64,000 bases of DNA from Vibrio sinus (GTDB lineage: Bacteria > Pseudomonadota > Gammaproteobacteria > Enterobacterales > Vibrionaceae): NCBI RefSeq assembly GCF_023634645.1, contig NZ_JAMKMR010000018.1, forward strand, positions 1 to 64,000, read 5' to 3'. Positions 1 through 9,342 of the stretch are shown one piece after another (within the stretch, counting starts at the first letter, position 1; each line of letters begins with the position of its first letter). The notes below the pieces were generated by a model. It was given only the letters and a program-made list of their open reading frames with translations. It was not told where the DNA came from and did not search any database. A program made the translations under genes and the position numbers.

Positions 1-6
1 ATAAAC

Positions 7-36
7 AAAGGCACTTTCCCATTGGAAGTGCCTTTT
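7..36. terminator. Bidirectional intrinsic terminator
   Basis: A perfect 10-bp stem (AAAGGCACTT at 7-16 with AAGTGCCTTT at 26-35) with a T-rich 3' side on both strands. It presumably ends a gene lying left of the window. The 190 bases between it and the next terminator hold no gene I can support. Confidence 0.6.
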
Positions 37-227
37 GCTATTGTGGTCCCATACGACTCAGAATGGTTGCTATTGCAAACTCAACCGTATTAGTTCCTGC
101 TATATCCTAAATACCGCTAATGCATTAACAGTGGTACTCTGCGACTTAGATTATCTCAGCTTAGGTTGGTTATCTTAACGTGCATGTTTAAGCGCGCTGT
201 TCGTATCGAAAAAATGGCAAAAAAGAA

Positions 228-251
228 AGTGCTCTCTTGATAGAGAGCACT
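228..251 (-). terminator. Intrinsic terminator of the orphan binding-protein gene
   Basis: A perfect 10-bp stem, 228-237 (AGTGCTCTCT) with 242-251 (AGAGAGCACT) and a 4-nt loop. Read on the minus strand it is followed by a T-rich run. It lies 46 bp past the stop codon of the minus-strand gene at 297-1040. Confidence 0.75.
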
Positions 252-296
252 GCAAAATGAAGAGGTTAGGCCATATTGACCCTTTTTATTTAGACC

Positions 297-1040
297 TTAT
301 TTAATGCCATATTTGGACAAAATGGCATCGAAGGTTCCATTGGATTTGATTTCCGCCAAACCTTTGTTGTACGCATCAATATACTTTTGCGAATTGGGGT
401 TGGCTTTACCAGATGTCACATGCAGCGGATTTTTAGACAAGGCTTCTTTTGTAAAAGCAAAGTCATCTTGATTCAAACCCGCTTTTTCCATCACAGAAAG
501 TGCAACGAGACGATCTTCTAACGTTAAATCAATACGTTTAGCCAACAGTTTTTTCAGATTGGAGACCAAATCCCCCGCTTCAGGCTTTCTAAAATTAGTG
601 GCCTTTAAAAAGCTGTCGCCATATCCGTAGCCACGAACAATCCCTACAATTTTTCCATCAAGACTGCTCATACCCGTATACTCAAACGGATCACCAGCTC
701 GTTTAATAAACTTCAGTTCGTTTTCTAAATAGGGGTCACTATAAACCAAAAAGTCTGTTCGCTCTTGGGTAAACCAGGTTGCGGGAAGTAAATCTACACG
801 ACCTTTTGAGACTTCATCTAGCGCTCTAGACCATGGAAGGATTTTGAATTTGACCTCGTAGCCTTGCGTTTTCATTGCAGCAGTGAGCAAATCAATCGAG
901 ATACCATTGCCTAAATCACTTTTCTCCACCACAAACGGTGGCCAAGGATCTTGAGCCGCGGTTAACACCGTGGCGTTGGCTGAAATCGAAAAAGATAGAA
1001 AGATAAGTGAAATTACTCGGGTATAAAATTTGACATTCAT
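297..1040 (-). CDS. Periplasmic solute-binding protein, family 3 type (orphan)
   Basis: A 247-aa periplasmic binding protein of the SBP_bac_3 type, as used by polar amino-acid ABC importers or as sensory binding proteins. Residues 1-23 form a signal peptide with an A-N-A cleavage site. The mature part begins with the usual 'DPWPPF' segment and has the bilobal pattern of the family, including 'LPWSRAL' and a 'TWFTQER' segment. A GGAGG ribosome binding site at 1050-1054 supports the start. No permease or ATPase gene is adjacent, so its transporter, if any, is encoded elsewhere and the ligand cannot be named. The family call is firm; the substrate is unknown. Confidence 0.85.
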   Translation of the reverse strand: MNVKFYTRVISLIFLSFSISANATVLTAAQDPWPPFVVEKSDLGNGISIDLLTAAMKTQGYEVKFKILPWSRALDEVSKGRVDLLPATWFTQERTDFLVYSDPYLENELKFIKRAGDPFEYTGMSSLDGKIVGIVRGYGYGDSFLKATNFRKPEAGDLVSNLKKLLAKRIDLTLEDRLVALSVMEKAGLNQDDFAFTKEALSKNPLHVTSGKANPNSQKYIDAYNKGLAEIKSNGTFDAILSKYGIK

Positions 1041-1246
1041 TTACATATGCCTCCATGCAACCATAAGTGACTGTGAGGCAACGACTCCTTATGCCACACT
1101 ATAAAAATTATAGTCGCGAATAGCATATATGGTATTTCTACACCTATTTACCCGGTGACTTAGATACCTAAGTTACGACAAGAGCGCTAGCTCGACCCAC
1201 CTCTCCCCGGAGTATGTGTCAACAGAGATAGGTCGAAAACGAAAAC

Positions 1247-2098
1247 TTACTGCTGAGCGTATATAGATTCAAGCGCCTGAATTCTTCGTTGCTGTTTGGC
1301 GCTAAACATGGTCTGGCGTAACTTTTGTACCGCCCTGTTTTTAGCGTCTTGACCCATTGAACTATCAGACTCTATCTTGTCTCGGCGCTTTAGGTAATGG
1401 TCAAACGTATTTTGAAACTCCGCCCTTTCGCTGCGAAGGTGCGCTAGCCTATCAGCAGCTGCTGGACCCACCAACTCCTCTTGTTGTAAATATCGGTCTT
1501 GCCCAGCCATCTTGTCGGTCTTTTGCAACTGGCCCAAAAGGCTGGCATTTCGATAACTCTTTTGAAGGTTTTCGGGAAGGGTTTGCAGTTCTTGTTGCCA
1601 TAAGGTGTTGTAATCCGCGTCATTAGCAGCGATCTGCCTGAGCTCCATTTGACGCAGTGCAATATGTCTCAACTGAGCTTCCTCTGAAAATAACTGCTGG
1701 CGTTGCTCTGGGGTAAAAAATTGCTTTTGCAGCTCTAAAAGACGGCTATCCAATTTTTTAAGCGCTGCATAGTTGAGTTGCTTAATATTTAAGTTGCCGA
1801 TATTTTGTAGTGCTTTTCGATACTTAATATATCGGTTAAACAAATCGAGTTTTGCTTGTTCGTCCATGTCCTGCAATTGATCATATTCTTTGAAATGTTG
1901 CTTTATTGTGGGTAGATCCGCCTCTCCAAGACCAGATAAAAAGTATTCAAACGTGTCTCTTGGAGAACTTTTGTCCACTTTAGTATCTTGTTGAGAAGTG
2001 ACCTTATAACTTGAATTAGAGGGGTCTATATCGTGATAAATATAGACCGCACCTACAGCTGATATAACTCCGATCAAAGCGAGTACGGTCTTTTTCAT
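1247..2098 (-). CDS. lipB: Lipase chaperone (foldase, Lif family)
   Basis: A 283-aa lipase-specific foldase. An N-terminal membrane anchor (about residues 5-21) is followed by a linker and a long, charged, glutamine-rich helical domain typical of Lif proteins that wrap around the lipase. The family signature (RxxFDYxLS) appears at residues 47-55 as R-D-T-F-E-Y-F-L-S, with Glu in place of the usual Asp. It starts 4 bp after the lipase stop codon, so the two are translated from one mRNA. Known role of the family: folding the exported lipase in the periplasm before type II secretion. Confidence 0.9.
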   Translation of the reverse strand: MKKTVLALIGVISAVGAVYIYHDIDPSNSSYKVTSQQDTKVDKSSPRDTFEYFLSGLGEADLPTIKQHFKEYDQLQDMDEQAKLDLFNRYIKYRKALQNIGNLNIKQLNYAALKKLDSRLLELQKQFFTPEQRQQLFSEEAQLRHIALRQMELRQIAANDADYNTLWQQELQTLPENLQKSYRNASLLGQLQKTDKMAGQDRYLQQEELVGPAAADRLAHLRSERAEFQNTFDHYLKRRDKIESDSSMGQDAKNRAVQKLRQTMFSAKQQRRIQALESIYAQQ

Positions 2099-2102
2099 TA
2101 TT

Positions 2103-3035
2103 TTATAGCCCTTGCAGTTTTAGTCGATTTGCTTGTTGGCGATATAAGGTTTTGGGGTCAGTCTCAAACAGATCCGTTAAGCCGAGTAAACCATTAATTT
2201 CATCTAAATGATTCATTTTATAGTCGTCTCTGATGACCTTACCTAAGTGTGCGCTACACGTGCCCACTAAACCATCATTAGTCCCATCAAACGCCAAACC
2301 GAGAATCACCATAAACGCATCTGACGGGTCAAGTGCATTGGTAAAGTTTCTGTCTCCAGTCCAAGAGTAATAGTACACACCGTTGGGTCCCACATAATCC
2401 CCTTCCCCACAAGCACTAGTTGGCACGCCCTCTGGATACTTCTTGTTAAACTCAAGCGAACCTTGTGTGGTCAATGATGCTAAAGCCTTCAATGGATCTT
2501 GCGGTAAGTCTTGTCCACCGGATAACAAGTTAAGTAATGCCAAAAATGCATTGGTAATTTTCACCGTGATTGCCTCAGGAATTGACCCTTCTGGCAGAGT
2601 CCCGCGCACGATGTCAGCAATACGTGAGCCTTTGTTCACACCACCAATGCTTGTTACTGATGCGACCAAATCTGGTGCAACCGATGCTACATAGCGTGCT
2701 GTCGGACCGCCATGGCTATGACCGATTAAATTGACCTTCTTAGCTCCTGTAATGGCGAGTACTTCTTGAACTTGTTTTAGTAACTGCTCTCCCCTCACTT
2801 CCGTACTATTTGCAGCAGATATCTGGGCAACATACACCGTTGCGCCACTTTTTGTTAACGCTTGAGGAATACCAAAAAAGTAATCCATCCCAGCAAGCTT
2901 ATCAAAACCAAATAAACCGTGAACTAAAACAATAGGATACTTGGTTGCGGTGTACCCAGAGTCATCGCTACTTGCCTGCGCCGATCCCATGAATACCAAT
3001 ACACTAACTAACATCGAAATTAAGATAGATTTCAC
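2103..3035 (-). CDS. lipA: Secreted triacylglycerol lipase
   Basis: A 310-aa extracellular lipase of bacterial family I.1/I.2. The signal peptide covers about residues 1-21 (cleavage after A-Q-A). The oxyanion segment 'VLVHGLFGF' follows at 37-45. The nucleophile elbow G-H-S-H-G puts the catalytic serine at residue 107. Downstream 'NDGLVG' and 'MNHLDE' segments are the likely sites of the acid and histidine. Two cysteines (A-C-G-E, G-T-C-S) could form the family's single disulfide. The start is a GTG with a strong AAGGAG site 8 nt upstream. It is followed directly by its foldase gene, the standard arrangement for chaperone-dependent lipases exported by Sec and the type II system. Confidence 0.93.
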   Translation of the reverse strand: MKSILISMLVSVLVFMGSAQASSDDSGYTATKYPIVLVHGLFGFDKLAGMDYFFGIPQALTKSGATVYVAQISAANSTEVRGEQLLKQVQEVLAITGAKKVNLIGHSHGGPTARYVASVAPDLVASVTSIGGVNKGSRIADIVRGTLPEGSIPEAITVKITNAFLALLNLLSGGQDLPQDPLKALASLTTQGSLEFNKKYPEGVPTSACGEGDYVGPNGVYYYSWTGDRNFTNALDPSDAFMVILGLAFDGTNDGLVGTCSAHLGKVIRDDYKMNHLDEINGLLGLTDLFETDPKTLYRQQANRLKLQGL

Positions 3036-3302
3036 AATACCACTCCTTGTCAGACCTCCGATGTGTATTAATGTTACATAAATGATAAATTTTTGTATGT
3101 GTGTGTTTTTATATTGAGATCAGGGTAGGATTTTAAGTGTGAACGGGAACATTTCGTTACATTGGTTGTTATCGAATATTGAACACTGTTGTAGCAAAGT
3201 GCTTGTTTATCAATGATTAATCTAGGGTTAGTCTCATATTTAGAACACGGCTAGGGTCTGTTCTTTATCTCTCATCTCTTAAATTCAAATAAGGATAACA
3301 AC

Positions 3303-3926
3303 ATGAAACTGTATTCAGCACCGGGTACTTGCGCAACAGCCATCCATATTGCTCTAGAGTGGATTGGTAAACCGTACGAAGTTGAACACTTAAGTATGAA
3401 ACAGATGAAAGAGCCAGAGTATTTAAAGCTAAACCCATCAGGTGTTGTGCCTACTTTTGTTAATAATGAGATTCCGTATACGGAAGCAGCCGCTATCCTA
3501 TTTCACTTGACGGATGCATTTCCAGAGGCAGAACTAGGTCCAGCGGTAGGTGGTGAAAATAGAGCTGAATTTTATCGTTGGATTAGTTTTCTAAGCGGCA
3601 CTCTCCATCCATATTATTGGTTGCATTTTGTCCCATCGCGATTCACCACTGATGAAGAAGGTACAGAAGCAGTCCAAGAAGCTTCGCACGTCATGATCGA
3701 CAAAGCGCTAACACAAATCGATAACCACCTTGCCAATAGACCTTACATGTTAGGTGAGAAGAAATCTGTTGTGGATGCACTGCTATATCCGATGGCATCT
3801 TGGGGTTATGGTCTGCCAAAACCAACGTCTGAGTATCCAAACATCCATGATTTAGTGAAAAGACTCGCCTCAGAGGAAGCAGTCACTAACGTACACCGCT
3901 CACAAGGCACTCACCCGAAAGTGTAG
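3303..3926 (+). CDS. Glutathione S-transferase family protein
   Basis: A 207-aa two-domain GST. The N-terminal thioredoxin-like domain (about 1-80) carries Cys9 in 'APGTCATAIHIALEW', the position of the catalytic cysteine of beta-class GSTs. It also has the cis-proline segment 'SGVVPTFV' and a glutathione-contacting 'TEAAAI'. The all-helical C-terminal domain fills about residues 88-207. An AAGGA site sits just upstream of the ATG. It is a single-gene unit between divergent lipA and convergent serS. The substrate cannot be inferred. Confidence 0.85.
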   Translation: MKLYSAPGTCATAIHIALEWIGKPYEVEHLSMKQMKEPEYLKLNPSGVVPTFVNNEIPYTEAAAILFHLTDAFPEAELGPAVGGENRAEFYRWISFLSGTLHPYYWLHFVPSRFTTDEEGTEAVQEASHVMIDKALTQIDNHLANRPYMLGEKKSVVDALLYPMASWGYGLPKPTSEYPNIHDLVKRLASEEAVTNVHRSQGTHPKV

Positions 3927-3945
3927 AAAGCGTTAACAAACACAA

Positions 3946-3980
3946 AAAAGCCAGCAATTCAGTGAGAATTGCTGGCTTTT
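3946..3980. terminator. Bidirectional terminator between GST gene and serS
   Basis: A perfect 15-bp stem (3946-3960 with 3966-3980) with a 5-nt loop and A/T runs on both flanks. It lies between the convergent GST gene and serS and can serve both. Confidence 0.85.
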
Positions 3981-4004
3981 CTATTTTTAGGGCGAGCGTG
4001 TCAA

Positions 4005-5312
4005 TCAGCCGATATGAGTTAAGCCACCCATATATTTTTGCAGTGCTGTTGGAATTGCAACACGTCCGTCAGCTTCTTGGTTATTCTCTAGAATAGCAAC
4101 CAATGTACGGCCTACCGCCAGACCTGAACCATTCAGTGTATGGAGCAGTTCTGGTTTCTTCTCGCCTTTACGACGGAAGCGTGCTTGCATACGACGAGCC
4201 TGGAAGTCACCCATATTTGAGCAAGAAGAGATCTCACGATAAGTGCCTTGAGCAGGTACCCAAACTTCAAGATCGTAAGTTTTACGAGCGCCAAATCCCA
4301 TATCCCCAGTACATAGGATCACTTTGCGATATGGAAGCTCCAGCAATTGCAGTACTTTCTCTGCATTCTCGGTAATTTCTTCTAACGCTGCGTTCGACTC
4401 TTCAGGCTTAGTAATTTGTACTAGCTCAACTTTGTCGAACTGGTGCATACGAATCAAGCCACGCGTATCACGGCCATAGGAGCCAGCTTCAGAGCGGAAA
4501 CATGGCGTGTGTGCTGTCATTTTGATGGGCAACTCTGCTTCATCAACAATGGTATCACGGACCATATTTGTAAGAGGAACTTCTGCAGTTGGAATCAACG
4601 AAAAGCGGCGCGGCTCTTCATCGTTCACTTTTTCCGTCAATGGTTCGGTGTGGAATAAGTCCTCGCCAAACTTAGGCAGTTGCCCTGTACCAAGCAAGCT
4701 TTCTTCATTAACCAAGTACGGTACATACATTTCGGTATAGCCATGCTGATCGGTATGAAGATCAAGCATAAACTGAGCAATCGCACGATGAAGGCGAGCA
4801 AATTGGCCTTTCATCACCACAAAACGAGCACCAGTGAGTTTCGTTGCGCTAGCAAAATCTAGCCCACCCGCCAGTTCACCTAAATCGACATGATCTTTCA
4901 CTTCATATGAGTAAGTTTTTGGCTCACCCCAGGTAGAGATTTCTACGTTTTCACTTTCATCTTTACCTTGTGGCACTTCGTCATCCGGCAAGTTTGGAAC
5001 CGTTAACGTGATCGCCTCTACTTGGGTTTGGATTTCTGCAAGTTGTACCTTTTTAGCATCAAGATCGCTGCCGAGTGTACCAATTTGTTTTTTTATCTCT
5101 TCCGCGCCAGCTTTATCACCAGCTGCCATTTTCTGACCGATTTGCTTGGAAATAGAGTTACGCGAGGATTGTAAATTTTCTACTTCTACTTGAAGGGACT
5201 TACGTTGTTCTTCAAGTTGACGAATTGTCTCTACGTCTAAGGTGTACCCACGACGCGCTAATTTTGCAGCTGTTTCATCCAGCTCAGTGCGAAGTAATTT
5301 AGAATCCAGCAT
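4005..5312 (-). CDS. serS: Seryl-tRNA synthetase
   Basis: A 435-aa class II aminoacyl-tRNA synthetase that charges tRNA-Ser (and tRNA-Sec) with serine. The N-terminal part (about 30-100) is the long antiparallel coiled-coil arm that contacts the tRNA extra arm. Class II motif 2 is visible as 'FRSEAGSYGRDTRGLIRMHQ'. Motif 3 is 'LNGSGLAVGRTLVAILEN' at about 393-410. Length and C-terminus match the bacterial family. An AGGA site precedes the ATG. It lies downstream of rarA and lolA, the order also seen in Escherichia coli. Confidence 0.97.
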   Translation of the reverse strand: MLDSKLLRTELDETAAKLARRGYTLDVETIRQLEEQRKSLQVEVENLQSSRNSISKQIGQKMAAGDKAGAEEIKKQIGTLGSDLDAKKVQLAEIQTQVEAITLTVPNLPDDEVPQGKDESENVEISTWGEPKTYSYEVKDHVDLGELAGGLDFASATKLTGARFVVMKGQFARLHRAIAQFMLDLHTDQHGYTEMYVPYLVNEESLLGTGQLPKFGEDLFHTEPLTEKVNDEEPRRFSLIPTAEVPLTNMVRDTIVDEAELPIKMTAHTPCFRSEAGSYGRDTRGLIRMHQFDKVELVQITKPEESNAALEEITENAEKVLQLLELPYRKVILCTGDMGFGARKTYDLEVWVPAQGTYREISSCSNMGDFQARRMQARFRRKGEKKPELLHTLNGSGLAVGRTLVAILENNQEADGRVAIPTALQKYMGGLTHIG

Positions 5313-5404
5313 TTCTAATCCTATGCTTTAAGTTACGATAAAACGCATAAAAGCCTTTATGCGTTATAGAAGATATTATTCAGGGTTAAGATAACTAAAA
5401 GTAG

Positions 5405-6754
5405 CTATTTTTCATAGCGCTTTTGTGGGCTTTTTACGTCTAAATTGGCCAAATAATCTAACTTCTCGGCTATTTTTGTTTCTAAGCCCCTATTTGTCGG
5501 GAAATAGTAGCGAGTTTGGTCCATTTCAGGTGGAAAATAGTTTTCTCCAGCAGCGTAGGCTCCTGGCTCATCATGAGCGTAGCGGTACTCTTCCCCATAA
5601 CCGAGATCTTTCATCAAAGCAGTGGGAGCATTTCTAAGGTGATGGGGTACTTCATATTCAGGTAAGTTCCGTGCGTCATTGAGCGCTTGCTTCCACGCCG
5701 TATATACTGCATTACTTTTTGGTGCACAGGCTAGATAAACAATCGCTTGAGCAATCGCTCTCTCCCCTTCCGCAGGGCCTACTCTAGTGAAGCAATCCCA
5801 AGCAGACAATGCCACTTGCATGGCTCTCGGATCGGCATTACCGATATCTTCAGATGCAATCGCCAATAATCTTCGTGCTATATATAACGGGTCGCAGCCA
5901 GCATTTATCATGCGTGCCGCCCAATACAGAGCGCCATCAGGGTTTGAACCACGGATAGATTTGTGGACAGCCGAAATTAAGTCATACCAGATATCACCTT
6001 TGTTATCGAAGCGAGATACTTTTTCACCTGCCACTTCCGCCAGCAATGTCAACGTTATGTGTTTTTTGCCACTATCTTCTTCATGAGCCATATCAAACAA
6101 TAGCTCAAGATAATTCAATGACATACGAGCATCACCATTGACAAGCTCTGCTAACCTTTCCAATACCCCATCATCGATATCAGCGGCTTGCTTACCTAAG
6201 CCGCGTTCTTTATCAGAAATGGCCTGATTTAACGCCAATATAATGTCTTGTTGAGATAAAGAAGTCAGTTTGTACACTCTTGCACGTGACAAAAGTGCGT
6301 TGTTCAGCTCAAACGAAGGATTCTCTGTTGTCGCACCAATGAAAGTGACCATGCCATCCTCAATGTGCGGCAAAAATGCATCTTGTTGAGATTTATTGAA
6401 CCGATGAACTTCGTCGACAAACAAGATGGTTCGTTTACCAACAGTTTTATTCTCGCGCGCTTTGTCGATCGCCAGCCGAATATCTTTAACGCCTGATGTA
6501 ACGGCAGACACCCGTTCAACTTCCGCGTTAGCGTAATTTGCCACGACTTCCGCCAATGTGGTCTTGCCTGTGCCAGGCGGCCCCCAAAGAATCATCGAAT
6601 GTAGATGACCTGATTCCACCGCACGACGTAGTGGTTTACCTGGGCCCAAAATATGTTGTTGACCAATATATTGTTCGACGTTTGAAGGTCGCATTCGAGC
6701 AGCAAGAGGACGAAAATCTTCGCCGCTCGCAAAGTCTAAGTCGTAATTACTCAA
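5405..6754 (-). CDS. rarA: Replication-associated recombination protein A (RarA/MgsA)
   Basis: A 449-aa clamp-loader-like AAA+ ATPase acting at stalled replication forks. The Walker A motif 'GPPGTGKT' is at residues 58-65, and the Walker B region reads 'ILFVDEVHRFNKSQQD'. Sensor 1 is 'GATTENPSF'. The C-terminal part (about 260-430) is the helical tetramerisation region. The start is a TTG with an AAGGA site about 7 nt upstream; it lies 2 bp after the lolA stop, so translation is coupled. Confidence 0.95.
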   Translation of the reverse strand: MSNYDLDFASGEDFRPLAARMRPSNVEQYIGQQHILGPGKPLRRAVESGHLHSMILWGPPGTGKTTLAEVVANYANAEVERVSAVTSGVKDIRLAIDKARENKTVGKRTILFVDEVHRFNKSQQDAFLPHIEDGMVTFIGATTENPSFELNNALLSRARVYKLTSLSQQDIILALNQAISDKERGLGKQAADIDDGVLERLAELVNGDARMSLNYLELLFDMAHEEDSGKKHITLTLLAEVAGEKVSRFDNKGDIWYDLISAVHKSIRGSNPDGALYWAARMINAGCDPLYIARRLLAIASEDIGNADPRAMQVALSAWDCFTRVGPAEGERAIAQAIVYLACAPKSNAVYTAWKQALNDARNLPEYEVPHHLRNAPTALMKDLGYGEEYRYAHDEPGAYAAGENYFPPEMDQTRYYFPTNRGLETKIAEKLDYLANLDVKSPQKRYEK

Positions 6755-6756
6755 AC

Positions 6757-7353
6757 TCAGTTCCTTTGATCATCGACTTCCACACCTTTAGGCGCTGTAA
6801 ATGTAAACTCACTCAACTTAGGGGTTTTTAGAACCACATTGTTGAATGAGAACAAGCTTTGCTGACCATCTTGTTCTTTTACATTGAAATCTTTAACGAT
6901 CCCCTTGGCATTGATATCAATTTGATATGTGCCTTGGTTGGAGTCTTTCGCTGTTGAAGTTAATGTGAACACATTCCCTTTTTGAGTCACTTTATAGTTA
7001 TCCCAATCACTAGGTTGATTACGTGTCAGTAAGATAAAAGGTGTTTGCTGAATCGCCTTTTGCGGATTATAGATAGTCAGTTGTTGAATAGATGGCGTGT
7101 AGTACCAAAGCGATTTACCATCTGAAACTAACAAGTTTTCATCAGGTGAAGTCGTAGACCATCGAAACATATCCGGTCTTGCGATATCCACACGGCCCTT
7201 GCCTTGCATCAATAGATCGCCATCAGGGCTAATCACTTTCTGCGTAAAGTCCGCTGAAAACCCTTTATTCATCGCAAGACGAGAATTAAGTGCGTCCTTT
7301 GGCGAGGCAAAAACAGAAAAACTCAATAGCAGCAGACAGTAAAACTTTTTCAT
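6757..7353 (-). CDS. lolA: Outer-membrane lipoprotein carrier protein LolA
   Basis: A 198-aa periplasmic chaperone that receives lipoproteins from LolCDE and passes them to LolB at the outer membrane. Residues 1-16 form the signal peptide, cleaved before 'SPKDAL'. The mature protein shows the LolA pattern: 'GFSADFTQKV', 'GKGRVDIARPDMFRW', 'DGKSLWYYTPSIQQ' and a hydrophobic beta-barrel half. A GGAG site precedes the ATG. In E. coli ftsK is directly upstream; here the upstream neighbour is a SEC-C protein instead. Confidence 0.95.
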   Translation of the reverse strand: MKKFYCLLLLSFSVFASPKDALNSRLAMNKGFSADFTQKVISPDGDLLMQGKGRVDIARPDMFRWSTTSPDENLLVSDGKSLWYYTPSIQQLTIYNPQKAIQQTPFILLTRNQPSDWDNYKVTQKGNVFTLTSTAKDSNQGTYQIDINAKGIVKDFNVKEQDGQQSLFSFNNVVLKTPKLSEFTFTAPKGVEVDDQRN

Positions 7354-7437
7354 TCATGGAACTCCAACATCAGTACTTAGTGCAATTTAATATAAGAATG
7401 GATATAACGGAAATAGTTCGCATTATTTTCCAAAGCA

Positions 7438-8055
7438 CTATTTACCACAGCATTGTTTAAATTTATTACCGCTACCACACACGCACAGATCGTTACGCCC
7501 CACATCCTTATATGGGTTGACTTGCTGCGCTTTATTACCGGTCATCACTTCATCGGCAGCCATCGCTACCTCGTTAACCATTAAATCCAGTTGAGGCAAT
7601 AAATCTTTTAATTGAGGTGGCTCTTCATAGCCGACTTGCTTCATCTGCTCACGGGTTTTTTCTTCATCCAAAGCAAGCATAAAAGTGGTAAGCAGTGCTT
7701 GCATCATACGCAGCGTGCCATCGTTCATTTGTTCTTGTTGCCACTGCTGTTCAATCAACGGCCACAGCGTCATAAAACCTTCAGACAATTGAGCTAAATG
7801 CTCAGGCTGACCACTAATATCAACAATCTGAGAAATATTATAAGTACTTGATTTCAGCAGCGTGTATTGATTATTGATTTGTGAAACAACTGCGGTATCA
7901 ATTTCTTTTGACGTATCCTCACCAAATAAACTAGTCAGCCAACTTTCAGGAGACAAGGGTTGGGTAGCAAAGTTGGACGCTAGCACTAATCCTTCTACAA
8001 AGTATTCGGATTGGGAAATAGAACTCTCTTTTAAATCTATTAATTGATAAGTCAT
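7438..8055 (-). CDS. UPF0149-type protein with C-terminal SEC-C zinc motif
   Basis: A roughly 205-aa YecA-like protein of unknown function. The N-terminal domain resembles UPF0149 ('YFVEGLVLASNF', 'SPESWLTSLFGED'). The C-terminus is a clear SEC-C metal-binding motif, 'GRNDLCVCGSGNKFKQCCGK', with the CxC...CC zinc ligands also found at the end of SecA. An ATG 12 bases upstream (8067) would add four residues but has no ribosome binding site, whereas the chosen ATG has a weak GAAG. The start is uncertain. Confidence 0.8.
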   Translation of the reverse strand: MTYQLIDLKESSISQSEYFVEGLVLASNFATQPLSPESWLTSLFGEDTSKEIDTAVVSQINNQYTLLKSSTYNISQIVDISGQPEHLAQLSEGFMTLWPLIEQQWQQEQMNDGTLRMMQALLTTFMLALDEEKTREQMKQVGYEEPPQLKDLLPQLDLMVNEVAMAADEVMTGNKAQQVNPYKDVGRNDLCVCGSGNKFKQCCGK

Positions 8056-8264
8056 TGTGATCTTCATTTTTAGGATGGAATCGCGGGCATTATACCCATA
8101 AATGAGGCCGCTATGCTCGTTTGATCAAGAATTAGTTGATGATATTTATTCCTCTTTTTGACCGAGGTACCCGGCCAATGATTAGTGACATTTCTCTTTT
8201 CTGCCACTACAATTTGCAGCCTTTATATCGAGATACAATCACAGTAAGTCAAGGCAAGTGTAAA

Positions 8265-9218
8265 ATGCGTGTAGTTTTAGGCCCTATGGAGGGTGTTTTG
8301 GATCACCTGATGCGTGAAATCCTCACTGAAATCAATGACTATGACCTATGCGTGACGGAGTTTGTTCGTGTGGTGGATCAACTCCTACCTGAACATGTGT
8401 TTTACCGCCTATGTCCTGAACTTAAACAAGGTTCTACCACTAAAAGCGGCACACCAGTACACATTCAACTTTTAGGGCAAGATCCAAACTGGATGGCAGA
8501 AAACGCCGTACGTGCTGAAAACTTAGGTGCCAAAGGCGTCGATATTAACTTTGGCTGCCCTGCAAAACTGGTCAATAAAAGTAAAGGTGGTGCTGCGTTG
8601 CTTCAGCACCCAGACATCATCTATCAAGTAGTGAAGTCTTGCCGCGAGGCCGTATCTAAGCATGTCCCCGTGACAGCGAAAATCCGCCTAGGCTGGGACA
8701 ACCCGGAAGATTGTTTCGAAATCGTCGATGCCATTGAACAGGCCGGCGCTTGCGGCCTTACGGTACATGCAAGAACCAAAGTTGATGGCTACAAAGCCAG
8801 TGAAATTAAGTGGCCTTATATCGATAAAATTCGACAAAAAGTCTCGTTACCTATCACGGCCAATGGGGAAGTTTGGTCTTATGCAGACGGCCAGTCATGC
8901 ATAGAAACAACTGGGCTGAATTCACTTATGGTGTGTCGAGGGGCGTTCAATGTGCCCAATTTGGGCAATGTGGTGAAATACAATGAGGCCGTCATGCCAT
9001 GGCAAGAGGTGGTTGAACTGTTACTGCGATATTCTCAGTATGAGATAAAAGGGGATAAAGGGCTTTACTATCCCAACCGAGTGAAACAGTGGTTTTCATA
9101 CCTACGACAAGAGTACACAGAGGCAGCTGATCTTTTCCGTGAAATTCGTACTTTCAATAAAGCAGCGCCAATTGTTGAGCATATTGAAAATTATAAGGCA
9201 TTACACTTTGCTGCGTGA
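8265..9218 (+). CDS. dusC: tRNA-dihydrouridine(16) synthase
   Basis: A 317-aa FMN-dependent enzyme that reduces uridine 16 in the tRNA D-loop using NADPH. The first residues 'MRVVLGPMEGVLDHLMRE' and the segment 'TEFVRVVDQLLP' match DusC closely. The catalytic cysteine is Cys98 in 'NFGCPAKLVN', and FMN-contacting segments 'VHARTK', 'ANGEVW' and 'CRGAFNVPNL' follow. The reading frame is open for 43 more codons upstream, but that extension has no family counterpart, so I start at 8265. Confidence 0.93.
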   Translation: MRVVLGPMEGVLDHLMREILTEINDYDLCVTEFVRVVDQLLPEHVFYRLCPELKQGSTTKSGTPVHIQLLGQDPNWMAENAVRAENLGAKGVDINFGCPAKLVNKSKGGAALLQHPDIIYQVVKSCREAVSKHVPVTAKIRLGWDNPEDCFEIVDAIEQAGACGLTVHARTKVDGYKASEIKWPYIDKIRQKVSLPITANGEVWSYADGQSCIETTGLNSLMVCRGAFNVPNLGNVVKYNEAVMPWQEVVELLLRYSQYEIKGDKGLYYPNRVKQWFSYLRQEYTEAADLFREIRTFNKAAPIVEHIENYKALHFAA

Positions 9219-9342
9219 CTTGTGTATTGATCTATTGAATTCAACTAACGTAATAACACAATTGTGCCAACGGCGGAAAACTCGGATGTTAATTAATGTT
9301 ACCGTTTGATATATAAGCAATTATATCTTCTGGTATAACACG

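Noticed and set aside
8136..8264. A longer N-terminus for dusC
   Set aside because: The family starts at MRVV..PMEGVLD; the extra 43 codons have no counterpart.
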